DNA of 64,000 nt, taken from assembly GCF_002150685.1 (NCBI RefSeq), contig NZ_MSSW01000001.1:1-64000 (forward strand), given 5' to 3'. Origin of the DNA: Algoriphagus antarcticus (lineage in GTDB: Bacteria > Bacteroidota > Bacteroidia > Cytophagales > Cyclobacteriaceae). Shown piece by piece: positions 28,601 to 36,285 of the stretch. How positions within the stretch are numbered: the stretch's first letter is position 1; each line of letters begins with the position of its first letter. A program made the translations under genes and the position numbers. The notes beneath the pieces were generated by a model, which worked only from the letters and a program-made list of their open reading frames with translations, was not told the DNA's origin and searched no databases.

Positions 28601-30900
28601 AACAATTCATTACCTACAAAGAAGGACTCTTTTTGAGTGAATTCTTCTAACTTATAATAATCAACATCTAACAAGGCACATTGCTCGAGGTTTGGCGTAT
28701 TATATCGCCAGCCCCTTCTCAAGTCAAAAAGGATTCTAACTTTTAAATAATCTTTTAATGCTTTTTCATTATCCTCATCAGGCCATTCTGGATCACTTGG
28801 ATTCTTGGCATAATCTTCTTCTCTCAAGCCAAGGGTTTTGAACACTGAATCAGAAATCGTATCAATAGTCAAGCTTTGATTCTCAGCCAATTTCAGTGCT
28901 CTATAAATAGATGATCTCAACCTTCCAATCATCAAAAAATCATTGAAATGACCAGTTTGAAGAGATGCATCTTGCCTATTGTCTGTAAAACTCAACAACT
29001 TTTGATCGGCTTTAGGTATCTTTTGTTCAAACTGGGCTTTCAGAATGCTAAATGTAGAAATCGTAGTTGCTGTGCTTCTACCTACATTACCTACTTTCAT
29101 TAGCTTGGTATTTTCCCGCGTTCGTGGATCATATATCACTCCGCATGTTGGATCTAAATACAATGGGGCTGCAATAAACCACCCAGTTAGATTGAAGCCA
29201 TCGATAGGTTCTTCTGAAAAACTCCCTGCTTCGTTGAAATAAACTTTGCGAGGAATTCGATACTCATAAAAGTTATCAATCTGGATTTGCCCCTTCTTCT
29301 CCTTCCACCAAGTTTCAGGAAGAGACTCAATCATTTCATCATTCCAAATTTCTTCCCCGGAGTAAGAGAGAATTAAATAACCTGCATCAAAGTTGTTGTC
29401 CTCCAGTTTTTTCTTAGCTCTTTTTTCATCCCTATTCCCCTTAAGCTCATCTTTTGTGATTTTTGGAGGCAGGTCGTCAGGCTCACGTGGCTCAAACTTA
29501 CTTTCGGAAAAATTCTTTTTCACGCACAAGAAATCATGTCCGGTATATCTGCTGAATAATATCGGGAAAATGAATTTCTCAGTGCCCCCTTCTTTCAAAT
29601 ACCTTCCATCTTCAAGAGTGATTTTTCGCGATTCTCTATTGCCTAATGTGACGTAAACGTTCCCCGTCTGAGAAATAAATTGATGAATCTTGAAAGGTAG
29701 GAATGATTGACGATTTGATATATTTTTAATATTTAGCTTCTCTGACCATTCAAAAAATCTCGTCAGAAAGATCTTGCATCTGGTTAGATCATTAAGCCTT
29801 GAGGCGAGGTTTAACCTTTCCACAATCTTGCTTAACCCAAGCGGTTTGGCTCTTTTTATTTTTCCATCCAGTCCGGTCGTCAAAGCAATTTCATTTTCAA
29901 GCCATATGGCTAAAGGATGAACTCTGAACTGCTCTTCGGAGCCTTCCAGATCAACTTCCATTGCCATGACTTCCTGAAGCTCAATAGCAGATGGAGGTTT
30001 ATCAGTACTTCGTGTGACAGTCTCCAGAGTCTCTCCAATGATTTGGTTTTTTAGAAAAGGTTCTCCAAAAATCTCAGATGCAACATCTGCAACAACTTGC
30101 TTTTCGTCGAGACTATCCTCTCCTGATGCCATTGTAGCTGAAGTCCCAATAGATAAAATTTTATTTGAGCAAATTGATTTTAGTCTTCTGATAAGCATCG
30201 AAACATCAGCACCTTGCCTGCCTCTATAAGTATGAAGCTCATCAAAAATAACATATTGAAGATTTTCAGAAATTGATTTTCTGATTGATGTTTCTTTACC
30301 CCTGGTGAGCAGTAATTCAAGCATCATGTAGTTAGTTAGGAGGATATCAGGAAAGTTACCTTCAACTTCCTTTCGTTTTTCTTCTGATTCTTGACCTGTG
30401 TACTTTTTAAAGGTTATAGGAAAATCTTCACCATAATTGTCAGCAAATTTTTGTATCTCCTCCTCCTGAGAGTTGATAAGCGCATTCATAGGGTAGACCA
30501 AAATTGCTTTAATTCCAGGCTTCCCTGGATTCTTAAACAGGAAGTCGAAAATAGTACCGAGAAAGGTTAGAGACTTACCAGAGCCAGTACCTGAAGTCAC
30601 GATAAATGATTGTTTGCTTCCCCCAAGTCGAATGGCTTCTTCTTGATGAGTAAATAAGTGATAACCTTTAAAAACCCGGTTCATGTTTGGATGAAGAAGG
30701 CCTTCTTTTACTAAATCATCTAATGCAGCAGCTTTCTTAAAGGAAGGATTAAATTGGATGAGAGGTTCTGGAATATACTCATGTTCCTTAAAAGCATTCT
30801 CAACTACTTCATTGATCCTCTGATCCTTAATGATGTTGAAACTTTTCAGATAATCCTTGTAATCTTCTACTATCTTTTTATGAACTTCAAATGCCTGCAT
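25666..30900 (-). CDS. Giant DEAD/DEAH helicase with DUF1998-like region, DruE or fused DrmA-DrmB type
   Basis: The 1744-aa protein has an SF2 motor: SFIVTSGTGSGKSLTFLG near residue 100, ILVYPMNALINSQEEE, YVIFDELHTYRGRQGADV near 215 and SGRAGRSGQTALVFTYC near 1020. The layout after that (HDLMNLIYCPAAKLIQVNKRW, then ALELLMICEVDTTGAG) fits the DUF1998/MZB region of MrfA, DruE and DrmB, but the usual CxxC zinc ligands are not evident. The last 80 residues hold ADFVFLNRDQNIRAIIFCDG followed by His, an Asp pair and KRIILREKGIDVIEW, which looks like a PD-(D/E)xK/Vsr-type nuclease core. Length suits Druantia DruE or a fusion of DISARM DrmA and DrmB. The SNF2 and methylase neighbours favour a DISARM-like system. 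It would move along DNA and perhaps cut it. Confidence 0.87.
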   Translation of the reverse strand: MQAFEVHKKIVEDYKDYLKSFNIIKDQRINEVVENAFKEHEYIPEPLIQFNPSFKKAAALDDLVKEGLLHPNMNRVFKGYHLFTHQEEAIRLGGSKQSFIVTSGTGSGKSLTFLGTIFDFLFKNPGKPGIKAILVYPMNALINSQEEEIQKFADNYGEDFPITFKKYTGQESEEKRKEVEGNFPDILLTNYMMLELLLTRGKETSIRKSISENLQYVIFDELHTYRGRQGADVSMLIRRLKSICSNKILSIGTSATMASGEDSLDEKQVVADVASEIFGEPFLKNQIIGETLETVTRSTDKPPSAIELQEVMAMEVDLEGSEEQFRVHPLAIWLENEIALTTGLDGKIKRAKPLGLSKIVERLNLASRLNDLTRCKIFLTRFFEWSEKLNIKNISNRQSFLPFKIHQFISQTGNVYVTLGNRESRKITLEDGRYLKEGGTEKFIFPILFSRYTGHDFLCVKKNFSESKFEPREPDDLPPKITKDELKGNRDEKRAKKKLEDNNFDAGYLILSYSGEEIWNDEMIESLPETWWKEKKGQIQIDNFYEYRIPRKVYFNEAGSFSEEPIDGFNLTGWFIAAPLYLDPTCGVIYDPRTRENTKLMKVGNVGRSTATTISTFSILKAQFEQKIPKADQKLLSFTDNRQDASLQTGHFNDFLMIGRLRSSIYRALKLAENQSLTIDTISDSVFKTLGLREEDYAKNPSDPEWPDEDNEKALKDYLKVRILFDLRRGWRYNTPNLEQCALLDVDYYKLEEFTQKESFFVGNELLETIEPHERQQILLHVLNYFRTAFAFDYYLFDEGNREALQERLRQRLDPNKEWSLDADERLDRPPFLIYERAGKVKKGLFFESIGATSNLGKYIKRLFVKYDLGSIKGKELTDFIDSLCNLLKKGNYLSEKPISGEKGIVRGFQLRVEKVIWKLGDLENVLPDEVRINTTGDSIRIQPNHYFKKFYQQDFTRFDKFFKASEHTGQVGAQDRIAREKAFRSGDISALYCSPTMELGIDIANLSIVHMRNVPPNPANYAQRSGRAGRSGQTALVFTYCSNTSPHDRHYFRNSIDMVAGSVKAPRIDLINEELIASHLNAYIFMNLGLTNINNSVKDFVDIDQKKNLPVFQKTLDFIEDQTLHYKSSWTNGFKKVITDKYAALENSSWFTDDWLELSCSEFASNLDKSFDRWRTLFKNAAKLIEQSSRVIEDPTFSKDSSEAREAKRMQAIGQRQRDLLLNVSKRDGTNESEFYIYRYLAAEGFLPGYNFTRLPVRAFIGKRSQDEGVFISRPRFIALREFGPGNLIYHNGGKFRVTRMQLSDSDAKTDFLKISTKTGYAWLGEDGKTVNNDPITQEPLKGQSNAMVYKNIMELVESDTWPQERISSEEEERMSSGYEIEQFFNFPKGIDSTKKTVLNASGHDLMNLIYCPAAKLIQVNKRWRSSKSPEGDEEIGFTIGKVSGKWLKKAELNNPDRENDPAMTVHLYTTDTADSLYMQPIKALDLDEDGVISLTYALKRAIEQVFQIEESEVGVWFLGPEDSRNILIYESAEGSLGILSQMVQNPAKLREVFREAYSLMYFDPKTKEDLAPNKPKASYDDLLSYYNQRYHEKLDRFKIKSALELLMICEVDTTGAGNSGHSDRDAHFQELMERYDSNSDMERRLIDHLYKNDYLLPDKAQINLSKPLGVYISADFVFLNRDQNIRAIIFCDGSVHDRKEVREDDSHKRIILREKGIDVIEWYYTESVSDLIDRRKDIFRKV

Positions 30901-30997
30901 TGTTAAATTAAAAGTCTGTGTAAGAAAAAGTAAGTTAAAAATAGTGGAAAGGTTGACAAGTAAAAATTAATACTTTTTCCTGTAACAAATTTTTTTA

Positions 30998-31022
30998 CGC
31001 CCCTTACCATTAGCAAGGGGCG
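30998..31022. other. Intergenic hairpin between the 177-aa gene and the giant helicase gene
   Basis: CGCCCCTT at 30998-31005 pairs perfectly with AAGGGGCG at 31015-31022 around a 9-nt loop. On the minus-strand transcript the stem is followed by an A-tract rather than a U-tract, so it is not a classic terminator for the upstream gene. It could act as an RNA processing or stability element that lowers expression of the helicase gene, or as an operator. Confidence 0.55.
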
Positions 31023-31035
31023 TTTGATTGTTATC

Positions 31036-31569
31036 CTAAATTTCAATAGCCACGTAATCCCACAACGCTATTCGATATCCTAAGATTACACCGCCCTTGT
31101 CAAACTGAGTCACCTTATCTTTGACATAGAAGTTACCAACAGGAAAGTAATCGGGGAAAGACCTGAAGTCAACCAAGTCCCCAGTTTGCAGGGAGATTGC
31201 TTCTTGAAATTGTAAGATATTGGAAGGGTTAGATTTATCCCAATAAAACTGAGTAATCGTTTTTGGGATAGTAAGCCCTACTTGCGAAGTATCTGTTAGA
31301 AAATAGCAAGGATCATCTTCTCTCATGCAATTATAAGTAAAGACCTTCTTCATCTCCTCTAATAATATCTGAAGAGATTTATTTCCTGTATTCAGACCTG
31401 CTAAACACCGATAAATAGCGGATCCAGGATCTTTAACATGACATATTATTGGGTTTGCAGCCATGAAATTTATTAATTTTTGGTGTTTAGACTTTGCTTC
31501 AAAATTTCCTTTGAGCCAAGGGGCCATTGTGCTTACTTCTGTGAAAAGTATTTCTAATTCTGTATTCAT
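31036..31569 (-). CDS. Unknown 177-aa protein at the head of the defence operon
   Basis: I prefer the ATG at 31569 (MNTELEILFTEVSTM); an in-frame TTG at 31611 would add 14 residues of unlikely sequence. No family was recognised. The middle contains three cysteines in NCMREDDPCYFL preceded by IYRCLAGLN, and a later block LTIPKTITQFYWDK. The C-terminal third (GDLVDFRSFPDYFPVGNFYVK, then GGVILGYRIALWDYVAIEI) is beta-rich and could be a small barrel domain. It is the most upstream gene before the helicase, separated by 135 bp that contain a hairpin. Position suggests a regulator or accessory factor for the DISARM-like genes, but nothing in the sequence proves that. Confidence 0.65.
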   Translation of the reverse strand: MNTELEILFTEVSTMAPWLKGNFEAKSKHQKLINFMAANPIICHVKDPGSAIYRCLAGLNTGNKSLQILLEEMKKVFTYNCMREDDPCYFLTDTSQVGLTIPKTITQFYWDKSNPSNILQFQEAISLQTGDLVDFRSFPDYFPVGNFYVKDKVTQFDKGGVILGYRIALWDYVAIEI

Positions 31570-31757
31570 AATACTTTGGTTATGTGTATGTATAAGGAAT
31601 TTCCTTACCAAAGCATAGGGGGGTATACTATATCATGGGTGGGGTCAAAAAATATTTCCATAATTTTTTTTTGAGAGAATTGATTTCCAAGACTAAAAAA
31701 ATAATGCGCAAGATATTTTCCTATCCTGCGCATCATCAAAAGCAATTGGCTTAGAGC

Positions 31758-32279
31758 CTATATCCCTTCTTCAGGTGGCCTTAACCTTGATAACAACTCA
31801 TCCCATTCTTTGATTTCCTCCTTAACGATAAGGACAATGTATTTGAGAGTAAGATCACGTTCTGCTCCAATTTTCTGAATTATGTTCTGTAATCTTTGAA
31901 TATCATGCAAATCCTGACCAATTTTGGATTTCTTGGTGCCTTCCTCCTCTGGCCGAATTCTTATTAATAATTCTTCCCAGCCTTTGATTTCTCCTGTTAA
32001 TAAAAGACTAAGAATTTTCAGCCCAAGGTCTCTTTCTTCCTCAAACTTTTGAATACGATTTAGTAACCTTTGGATTTCGTCCACAGCATCTGCAATGTCA
32101 GGTTTCCTATAATCCTTAGCTGAAAGATTACGTTTTTTTCGCCAAGCTTGAACCCATTTTCTAATTTGATCCGGGCTGTTGATCCCCATGTCCTTAGCTA
32201 TCTTACCGGAACTTTCACCATTTAAAAACCTTCGTATAGCTTCATCTTTTACTGATTGATCATAAAACTTTCTTGACAT
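31758..32279 (-). CDS. IS3-OrfA-like helix-turn-helix protein with a duplicated C-terminal half
   Basis: Residues 1-50 form a transposase-type helix-turn-helix (FYDQSVKDEAIRRFLNGESS, then MGINSPDQIRKWVQAW), as in IS3 OrfA. In place of the usual leucine zipper and frameshift into OrfB there are two tandem 48-residue units, at 67-114 and 125-172. Both follow the plan [DE]IQRL..IQK..ERDL.LK....EIK.W.ELL.R.RP.EEG and agree at about 28 of 48 positions. No OrfB follows. This is therefore not a working transposase but probably a domesticated DNA-binding protein whose helical tail was duplicated. It lies between the replication module and the defence operon, in the same direction as the latter, and may regulate it. 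The 173-aa frame is clean. Confidence 0.75.
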   Translation of the reverse strand: MSRKFYDQSVKDEAIRRFLNGESSGKIAKDMGINSPDQIRKWVQAWRKKRNLSAKDYRKPDIADAVDEIQRLLNRIQKFEEERDLGLKILSLLLTGEIKGWEELLIRIRPEEEGTKKSKIGQDLHDIQRLQNIIQKIGAERDLTLKYIVLIVKEEIKEWDELLSRLRPPEEGI

Positions 32280-32350
32280 AATAATTTATATTTTGGTTGG
32301 AATAGATTCAGTTGCAAATTGAATATATATTGATTTAATGCACGACGTGT

Positions 32351-32389
32351 TACGTGAATGTAGGACAGTTTTTTAATAAAAAAAATATA
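32351..32389. repeat. 39-bp direct repeat, left copy
   Basis: Matches 35917-35955 at 36 of 39 positions, starting TACGTGAATG and followed by an AGGACAGTTTT stretch and an A-rich tail. The similarity stops sharply on both sides. The two copies bracket the structured non-coding region, the RepL-like gene and the IS21 remnant, which suggests a former insertion or recombination boundary. Confidence 0.85.
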
Positions 32390-33340
32390 AAATATTGAAT
32401 ATTTATGCTTTGAAATATTAAATATTATACATTTAAATAATACATATATAAAATATCTAAAAACAATATATGGTCAGTCCGTTTTTTTGTTAGGTGATAT
32501 TATCAGGAATGAATTAAGGCTATGTCATTCATTCTTGTCTTGACTTTTACTTTTGGAAGTTATTCACCAAGGGCTTCGAAGCTTAGTGCTTGATAATGTT
32601 TTTGATTGCTTTTGTAGGAGTAGGGAGAAATAGAATGAATAGAATATGAATTCGATTCTCATTTCTCCTTGATCAAAGGGGCTAATGCACTTGGTTGTTA
32701 TTCCGTATTTCCATTCAGGTTCGAGCATTAGTGAGTAGAGAGATGCTCCAATAAAGTACAGAATAATCAGGAATAAGATTTAGGTTTGGCTTTATATTAC
32801 TTTGAGAAACCTGCTGTTCGAAGGTGAATTATGTTGCGCTTTACTAAACCCTATACAATCCTTCCAAAACTTTCTACTGTTGGTACTTCTTTATTCCTAT
32901 ACTATTATTATTTTTTCAGAGGCTATTAGTGGAAAAGGGGTAAACCCCTTTAAATCCCCGCTTCGCATTCGGTTCTACCTCGTCTATCTTTATCCCTGAA
33001 ACCAGGCAACAGGAACAGATGAATGCAAAGTATGCGTATAAATAATTCCATAGCACAAATTCCAGTCTTAAAACATCGTCCTTTATTAATAACCCAAGCA
33101 GCACACAGCATGATTAAGACAGGTGTCTCAGGAATTAGAATCCTTTGATGTGAAAAAGTAATAGTGAGCATGGATAAGCAAAATGAAGCAGGGAGATATG
33201 TGAATTGATACTTCCTCTTCAATTACTTTGTTTCCATATTTTTTTTGCGTGTATGCGCGCGTTAGGAGAGATAATCAGGAATAGAATAGTTGTTGGTGGG
33301 AGGTTTTGTTGGTGGAGTTGTCTGACGTAATTAGTCCATT

Positions 33341-33441
33341 GACCTTTTAAGAGTTCTTTTTTTATTTCGTATTCTCTTAATTGCGTGAGTCTGACGAATC
33401 CTTAGGAAAAAGAAACCTAAAAAAATATTTCTTAAAAGGTC
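33341..33441. repeat. Perfect 12-bp inverted repeat enclosing a potential structured RNA
   Basis: GACCTTTTAAGA at 33341-33352 is the exact reverse complement of TCTTAAAAGGTC at 33430-33441. The 77 bases between include a smaller TCCTTAGGA palindrome and a second GTCTGACG that also occurs near 33320. The arms could close a single RNA domain of about 100 nt. Confidence 0.7.
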
Positions 33442-33481
33442 AGAGCCTATTATAGTAAGGGAGTATTCCTTAAGGTTCTTA

Positions 33482-33537
33482 TCGTAGGGGATGTGTTCGT
33501 AAGGGAAAGTAGTCGTAAGGCACCATTCCCCCTACGT
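33482..33537. repeat. Iteron-like TCGTARGG repeats plus one inverted copy
   Basis: TCGTAGGG at 33482, TCGTAAGG at 33497 and TCGTAAGG at 33513 are spaced 15 and 16 nt apart, about 1.5 helix turns. An inverted copy (CCCCTACG) follows at about 33529. This resembles Rep-protein binding arrays. No binding protein is proven; the RepL-like protein 400 bp downstream is the obvious candidate. Confidence 0.6.
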
Positions 33538-33802
33538 CCCTTGCTCCTAAGGGAGCCGGGAGTAGTGGTCAGGTTTGGTGGGCGGGATGTCGTGTTCAGG
33601 TCGGTTGGGATGGGGGGATGATAAAGGATTGGACTAAGGATTATGAGCCCACAGGGTGATGTAATGCTGAGTTCAAGAGGAGAGTATACCCTCGTACCTC
33701 AGGTATATAAAGGGTGTATTTGAGTTATATTCCTGTTAAAGAGTTGATTATGTCGGAAATAGCGGCACTCTCAATGCCACTGTAGTATAATGGGGTTATC
33801 AT

Positions 33803-33831
33803 TAGAGAACAAATCCTATGATTGTTCTCTA
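33803..33831. promoter_or_regulatory. Perfect 10-bp inverted repeat upstream of the RepL-like gene
   Basis: TAGAGAACAA at 33803-33812 pairs with TTGTTCTCTA at 33822-33831 around a 9-nt spacer, about 110 bp before the RepL-like start. It could be an operator for autoregulation or an RNA hairpin in the leader that controls copy number. Confidence 0.6.
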
Positions 33832-33941
33832 CAAAATATATTAATCTGTAAAATATGCAAGGGAAAATTTAAAAAGATTATAAAGGTCTTAAGTTTGTTT
33901 GTGAGACTTTACTCTTGTAGCATTGCAAGCTTAAATAAGAG

Positions 33942-34526
33942 ATGGCTAAATGGTCAGAAAGTTTAATGGAAAAGGGTAAATTATTAGTTAGGTATATTTC
34001 TGGTTACAAGGAACCGGATGAAGATGGAATAATATTGGAAAGCTATAAGTCAGTAAAAATTGACAAAAGTTACTCGAAGCTGTATTCCTCTGGATTGGTG
34101 AAACTCAGCATGATGAAAGGTGTGCAGTTTACTTTGTTCATGTTCTTATGTGAGATTTCTAAAAATGATGGGTTGGTATGGTCTGAAAAGCACTATTATG
34201 ATGAGTTTAAAAAATGGATTAAGAGAGGTAATAATGAACCATTTCCCTATACGACGAGTACAATCAGGAAGGCTTATGCGGAGCTTACTAAAATTGAACT
34301 ATTGATTAAATTGAATAGGGGGGCTTATAGGATAAATCCAGTTCATTATTGGAAAGGCAGTGGTGATCACGACAGGGTAGCTGCTGTTAAATCCCTTCTT
34401 GAAGGTAAAGTTATTGAACCTTGGTATACAGATAATCCGAAAAAGAAGGACTCTAATAAGTCCAAGACCAATATTTCATTTGATATAAGAGGTATAAATT
34501 TTGATGATGATGAAATTGAAGAGTAA
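33942..34526 (+). CDS. RepL-like winged-helix replication protein
   Basis: The 194-aa product has a pattern close to plasmid RepL proteins (PF05732). A strand-rich start with DKSYSKLYSSGLVKLS leads into MKGVQFTLFMFLCEI (helix 1), YTTSTIRKAYAELTKIELL (recognition helix region, about 104-122) and RGAYRINPVHYWKGSGDHDR, the wing plus the conserved Tyr-Arg-Ile-Asn-Pro. An acidic tail (FDDDEIEE) ends the protein. RepL starts rolling-circle-type or related replication of small plasmids by binding its origin. The large structured region just upstream fits an origin. It is on the opposite strand from the defence operon and shares direction with the primase-helicase. The call is from pattern, not from a database match. 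Confidence 0.6.
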   Translation: MAKWSESLMEKGKLLVRYISGYKEPDEDGIILESYKSVKIDKSYSKLYSSGLVKLSMMKGVQFTLFMFLCEISKNDGLVWSEKHYYDEFKKWIKRGNNEPFPYTTSTIRKAYAELTKIELLIKLNRGAYRINPVHYWKGSGDHDRVAAVKSLLEGKVIEPWYTDNPKKKDSNKSKTNISFDIRGINFDDDEIEE

Positions 34527-34697
34527 TAAGTGTTCGTCGTTAGTAAAAATGTAGTTTTTGAGGTTTAGGAAGGCATAAAATGAACTTAAGCAAAGAAGCT
34601 GGTAAATTAAAAACCTGCGAGCATCTGGATATCAAAAATGTATCAATTAAATCATTTCGTTAAGTTAAATGGGAAAGTCCCTAATTAAGCATTGTCT

Positions 34698-34815
34698 TTA
34701 GAAGGAATGGTCTCCCGGGTTTTGAAATGTTGCTTTCATTCTGTGGTATGTGCATCTACCCTTCATGTCATACAAACCCATCAGTTCTATTCTAAAGCCC
34801 AACTTCAGTAGGGTG
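34698..34815 (-). pseudogene. C-terminal coding remnant next to the IS21 fragment
   Basis: On the minus strand, a frame without a start runs into a TAA at 34700-34698 and encodes LKLGFRIELMGLYDMKGR followed by CTYHRMKATFQNPGDHSF. It reads like the conserved C-terminus of a Bacteroidota protein but I cannot name the family. It joins the broken end of istA within a few bases in a different frame, so it probably marks the junction of two damaged elements. Confidence 0.45.
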
Positions 34816-35668
34816 TAACTTTAATAAAAGCTTCTCCCACCTTGTTTATGAGCGGTGCGTAGATTCTGCTGTAAACAATGCTTACGGTCTTTTCTACCAA
34901 AGCTTTGTCCTGAGGCTTTCTGCTCCTTGCAGGAAAAACAGCACAGCTGTAATGGTTGGCAAAGTCCAGGAAGTCAGCGTTGATTATTGGTTCATACTTA
35001 TCGGCTTTGGTGAATGCACTTTTAAGGTTGTCAGGGACAAGGGCTTTGGGAACACCCCCGAAGTAATGTAAAGCATTTTCTGTGGCGGCGATGAAGTCCT
35101 CTTTTCTTTGCGAGGGTATGGCTTCTACGTAGCTGTATTGACTGGCTCCGAGTGTGGCAACATATACTTCCAAATCGGTGATTTCGCCTGTTACAGGGTC
35201 GACTGTGCATAGTTTGTCTCCGGTAAAATCTATATAAAGCTTATCACCTGGCACATGTTCGATCCGCATACTTGCAGACAAACCGATACGCCATTGTTTG
35301 AAGTGATCGCAGAACTGATAGTAACTATATCCGTCAGGGTGTTTTTGACGATATTCCCCCCATAAGAGCCAACGGTTTACACCTGTTCTTTTAAGTTCTG
35401 ATTCCATAAACGAAAAGAAGGAAATAAGCTCCTGTGGTCTTTGTTCAGATTTTTGGTCAGGATCAGAAAGTAATACATCAAGCTCCTCATCGCTTTTGAT
35501 GAGAAGTTCTCCATAGGTTAAAGCTTTGGAATCAACCAATTGAAGGTACTTTTTGACCCTGTTACGGGAAATACCCAAAGTTTTGGAAATGGTTTGCAGT
35601 GCCATGCCATTGTCACGGTGGCGAATTATCTGTTTAAGATTACTCATAGTTATCGTTTTTCCTGCCAT
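34805..35668 (-). pseudogene. istA: Truncated IS21-family transposase IstA
   Basis: The 287-aa frame begins with an IstA-type helix-turn-helix (IIRHRDNGMALQTISKTLGI) and continues into the DDE domain: YIDFTGDK with Asp near 147, VPDNLKSAF with Asp near 214 and DKALVEKTV with Glu near 256. IstA proteins are usually about 500 aa; here similarity stops after SRIYAPL (about 273) and 14 unrelated residues precede the stop. The istB ATPase gene is missing. The element is therefore a dead remnant. Its multi-repeat end is still present upstream at 35721-35909. The insertion separates the RepL-like gene from the primase-helicase gene. Confidence 0.9.
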
Positions 35669-35720
35669 ACTTTACGGTGTTAGTTCTCCCGCAAAGCAAA
35701 CGATAACTGAAAAAATCCTT

Positions 35721-35909
35721 GTGGTCAATCACGTCATTCTGGCAATATTGACCACTCTTAAAGAGATGGTCAATACGGTCGGATTGACAGTGGTCAAGAT
35801 CACCGGAATTGGGTCCCTCGATAGTCAAATATCCCCATAAAAGGGTGGTCAACGTCATCGGAAAAAAGTGGTCAACATCACCGGAACAGGTGGTCAAGAT
35901 GGATCGGAA
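35721..35909. mobile_element. IS21-type terminal region with multiple GTGGTCAANATCACCGGAA repeats
   Basis: At least five copies of a 19-20 bp unit, core GTGGTCAA followed by CATCACCGGAA or close variants, start at 35721, 35790, 35845, 35868 and 35890. Weaker copies start near 35765 and 35821. Clustered multiple repeats at the ends are the hallmark of IS21 elements, where they bind transposase. The matching opposite end was not found, in line with truncation of the element. Confidence 0.85.
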
Positions 35910-35916
35910 TATACAG

Positions 35917-35955
35917 TACGTGAATGCAGGACAGTTTTTCAATAAAAACAATATA
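35917..35955. repeat. 39-bp direct repeat, right copy
   Basis: The second copy of the repeat at 32351-32389 (three mismatches). It starts 8 bp outside the last IS21 terminal repeat. Because the partner lies 3.5 kb away on the far side of the RepL-like region, it is not the short target duplication expected for IS21 (4-8 bp). Confidence 0.85.
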
Positions 35956-36285
35956 TATCTCAATTGTACAGCATTGGTAGCTGTCAAAAAATCACATTCC
36001 TTCGAAAAGTGTCTTAAAACAGAATTACTATAATACCTATTAGCAGTTACACGCAAAGACAAGTTTTTGACAAAAAATTACTTTCATGAAATGTGAGGTG
36101 ACATCACAATCATGAACACCTACACTCAAATAAGCATAATCCTTTGTATTACAACTAAATACAACCAATTCACTTTGTTACGAAGCAAAGAAAAACTTCA
36201 TATAACGAACAACATGCTATTTCCAAACCATTGACTTAATGAATTTGTCATCAGTAATTGCTATCAAATATTAAAACAATAATAT
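35956..36285. other. Non-coding stretch before the primase-helicase gene
   Basis: 330 bp of AT-rich DNA with no supported ORF and no strong repeat. It must contain the promoter of the primase-helicase gene, but I see no clear TAnnTTTG element. Confidence 0.5.

Larger units (their letters stand above)
32390..33940. other. Long structured non-coding region upstream of the RepL-like gene, candidate origin
   Basis: No convincing ORF is present in 1.55 kb. The first part is extremely AT-rich. From about 33240 the composition changes and inverted and direct repeats pile up: a 12-bp perfect inverted repeat (33341-33352 with 33430-33441), three iteron-like TCGTARGG copies, G-rich tracts near 33590-33630 and a 10-bp inverted repeat at 33803-33831. 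The placement directly before a plasmid-type replication gene suggests a replication origin or a large non-coding RNA; neither is proven. Confidence 0.55.

Noticed and set aside
30998-31022. Hairpin as an intrinsic terminator of the 177-aa gene
   Set aside because: The minus-strand stem is followed by A residues, not T; kept only as a hairpin of unknown role.
35721-35909. Regular repeats as a CRISPR array
   Set aside because: Units have uneven spacing and are the multi-repeat end of IS21; no spacers of even length and no cas genes. No CRISPR array was seen elsewhere in the window.
35640-36062. 140-aa minus-strand frame over the IS21 end
   Set aside because: It translates the IS21 terminal repeats and the 39-bp repeat; Cys- and His-rich content is from repeat DNA.
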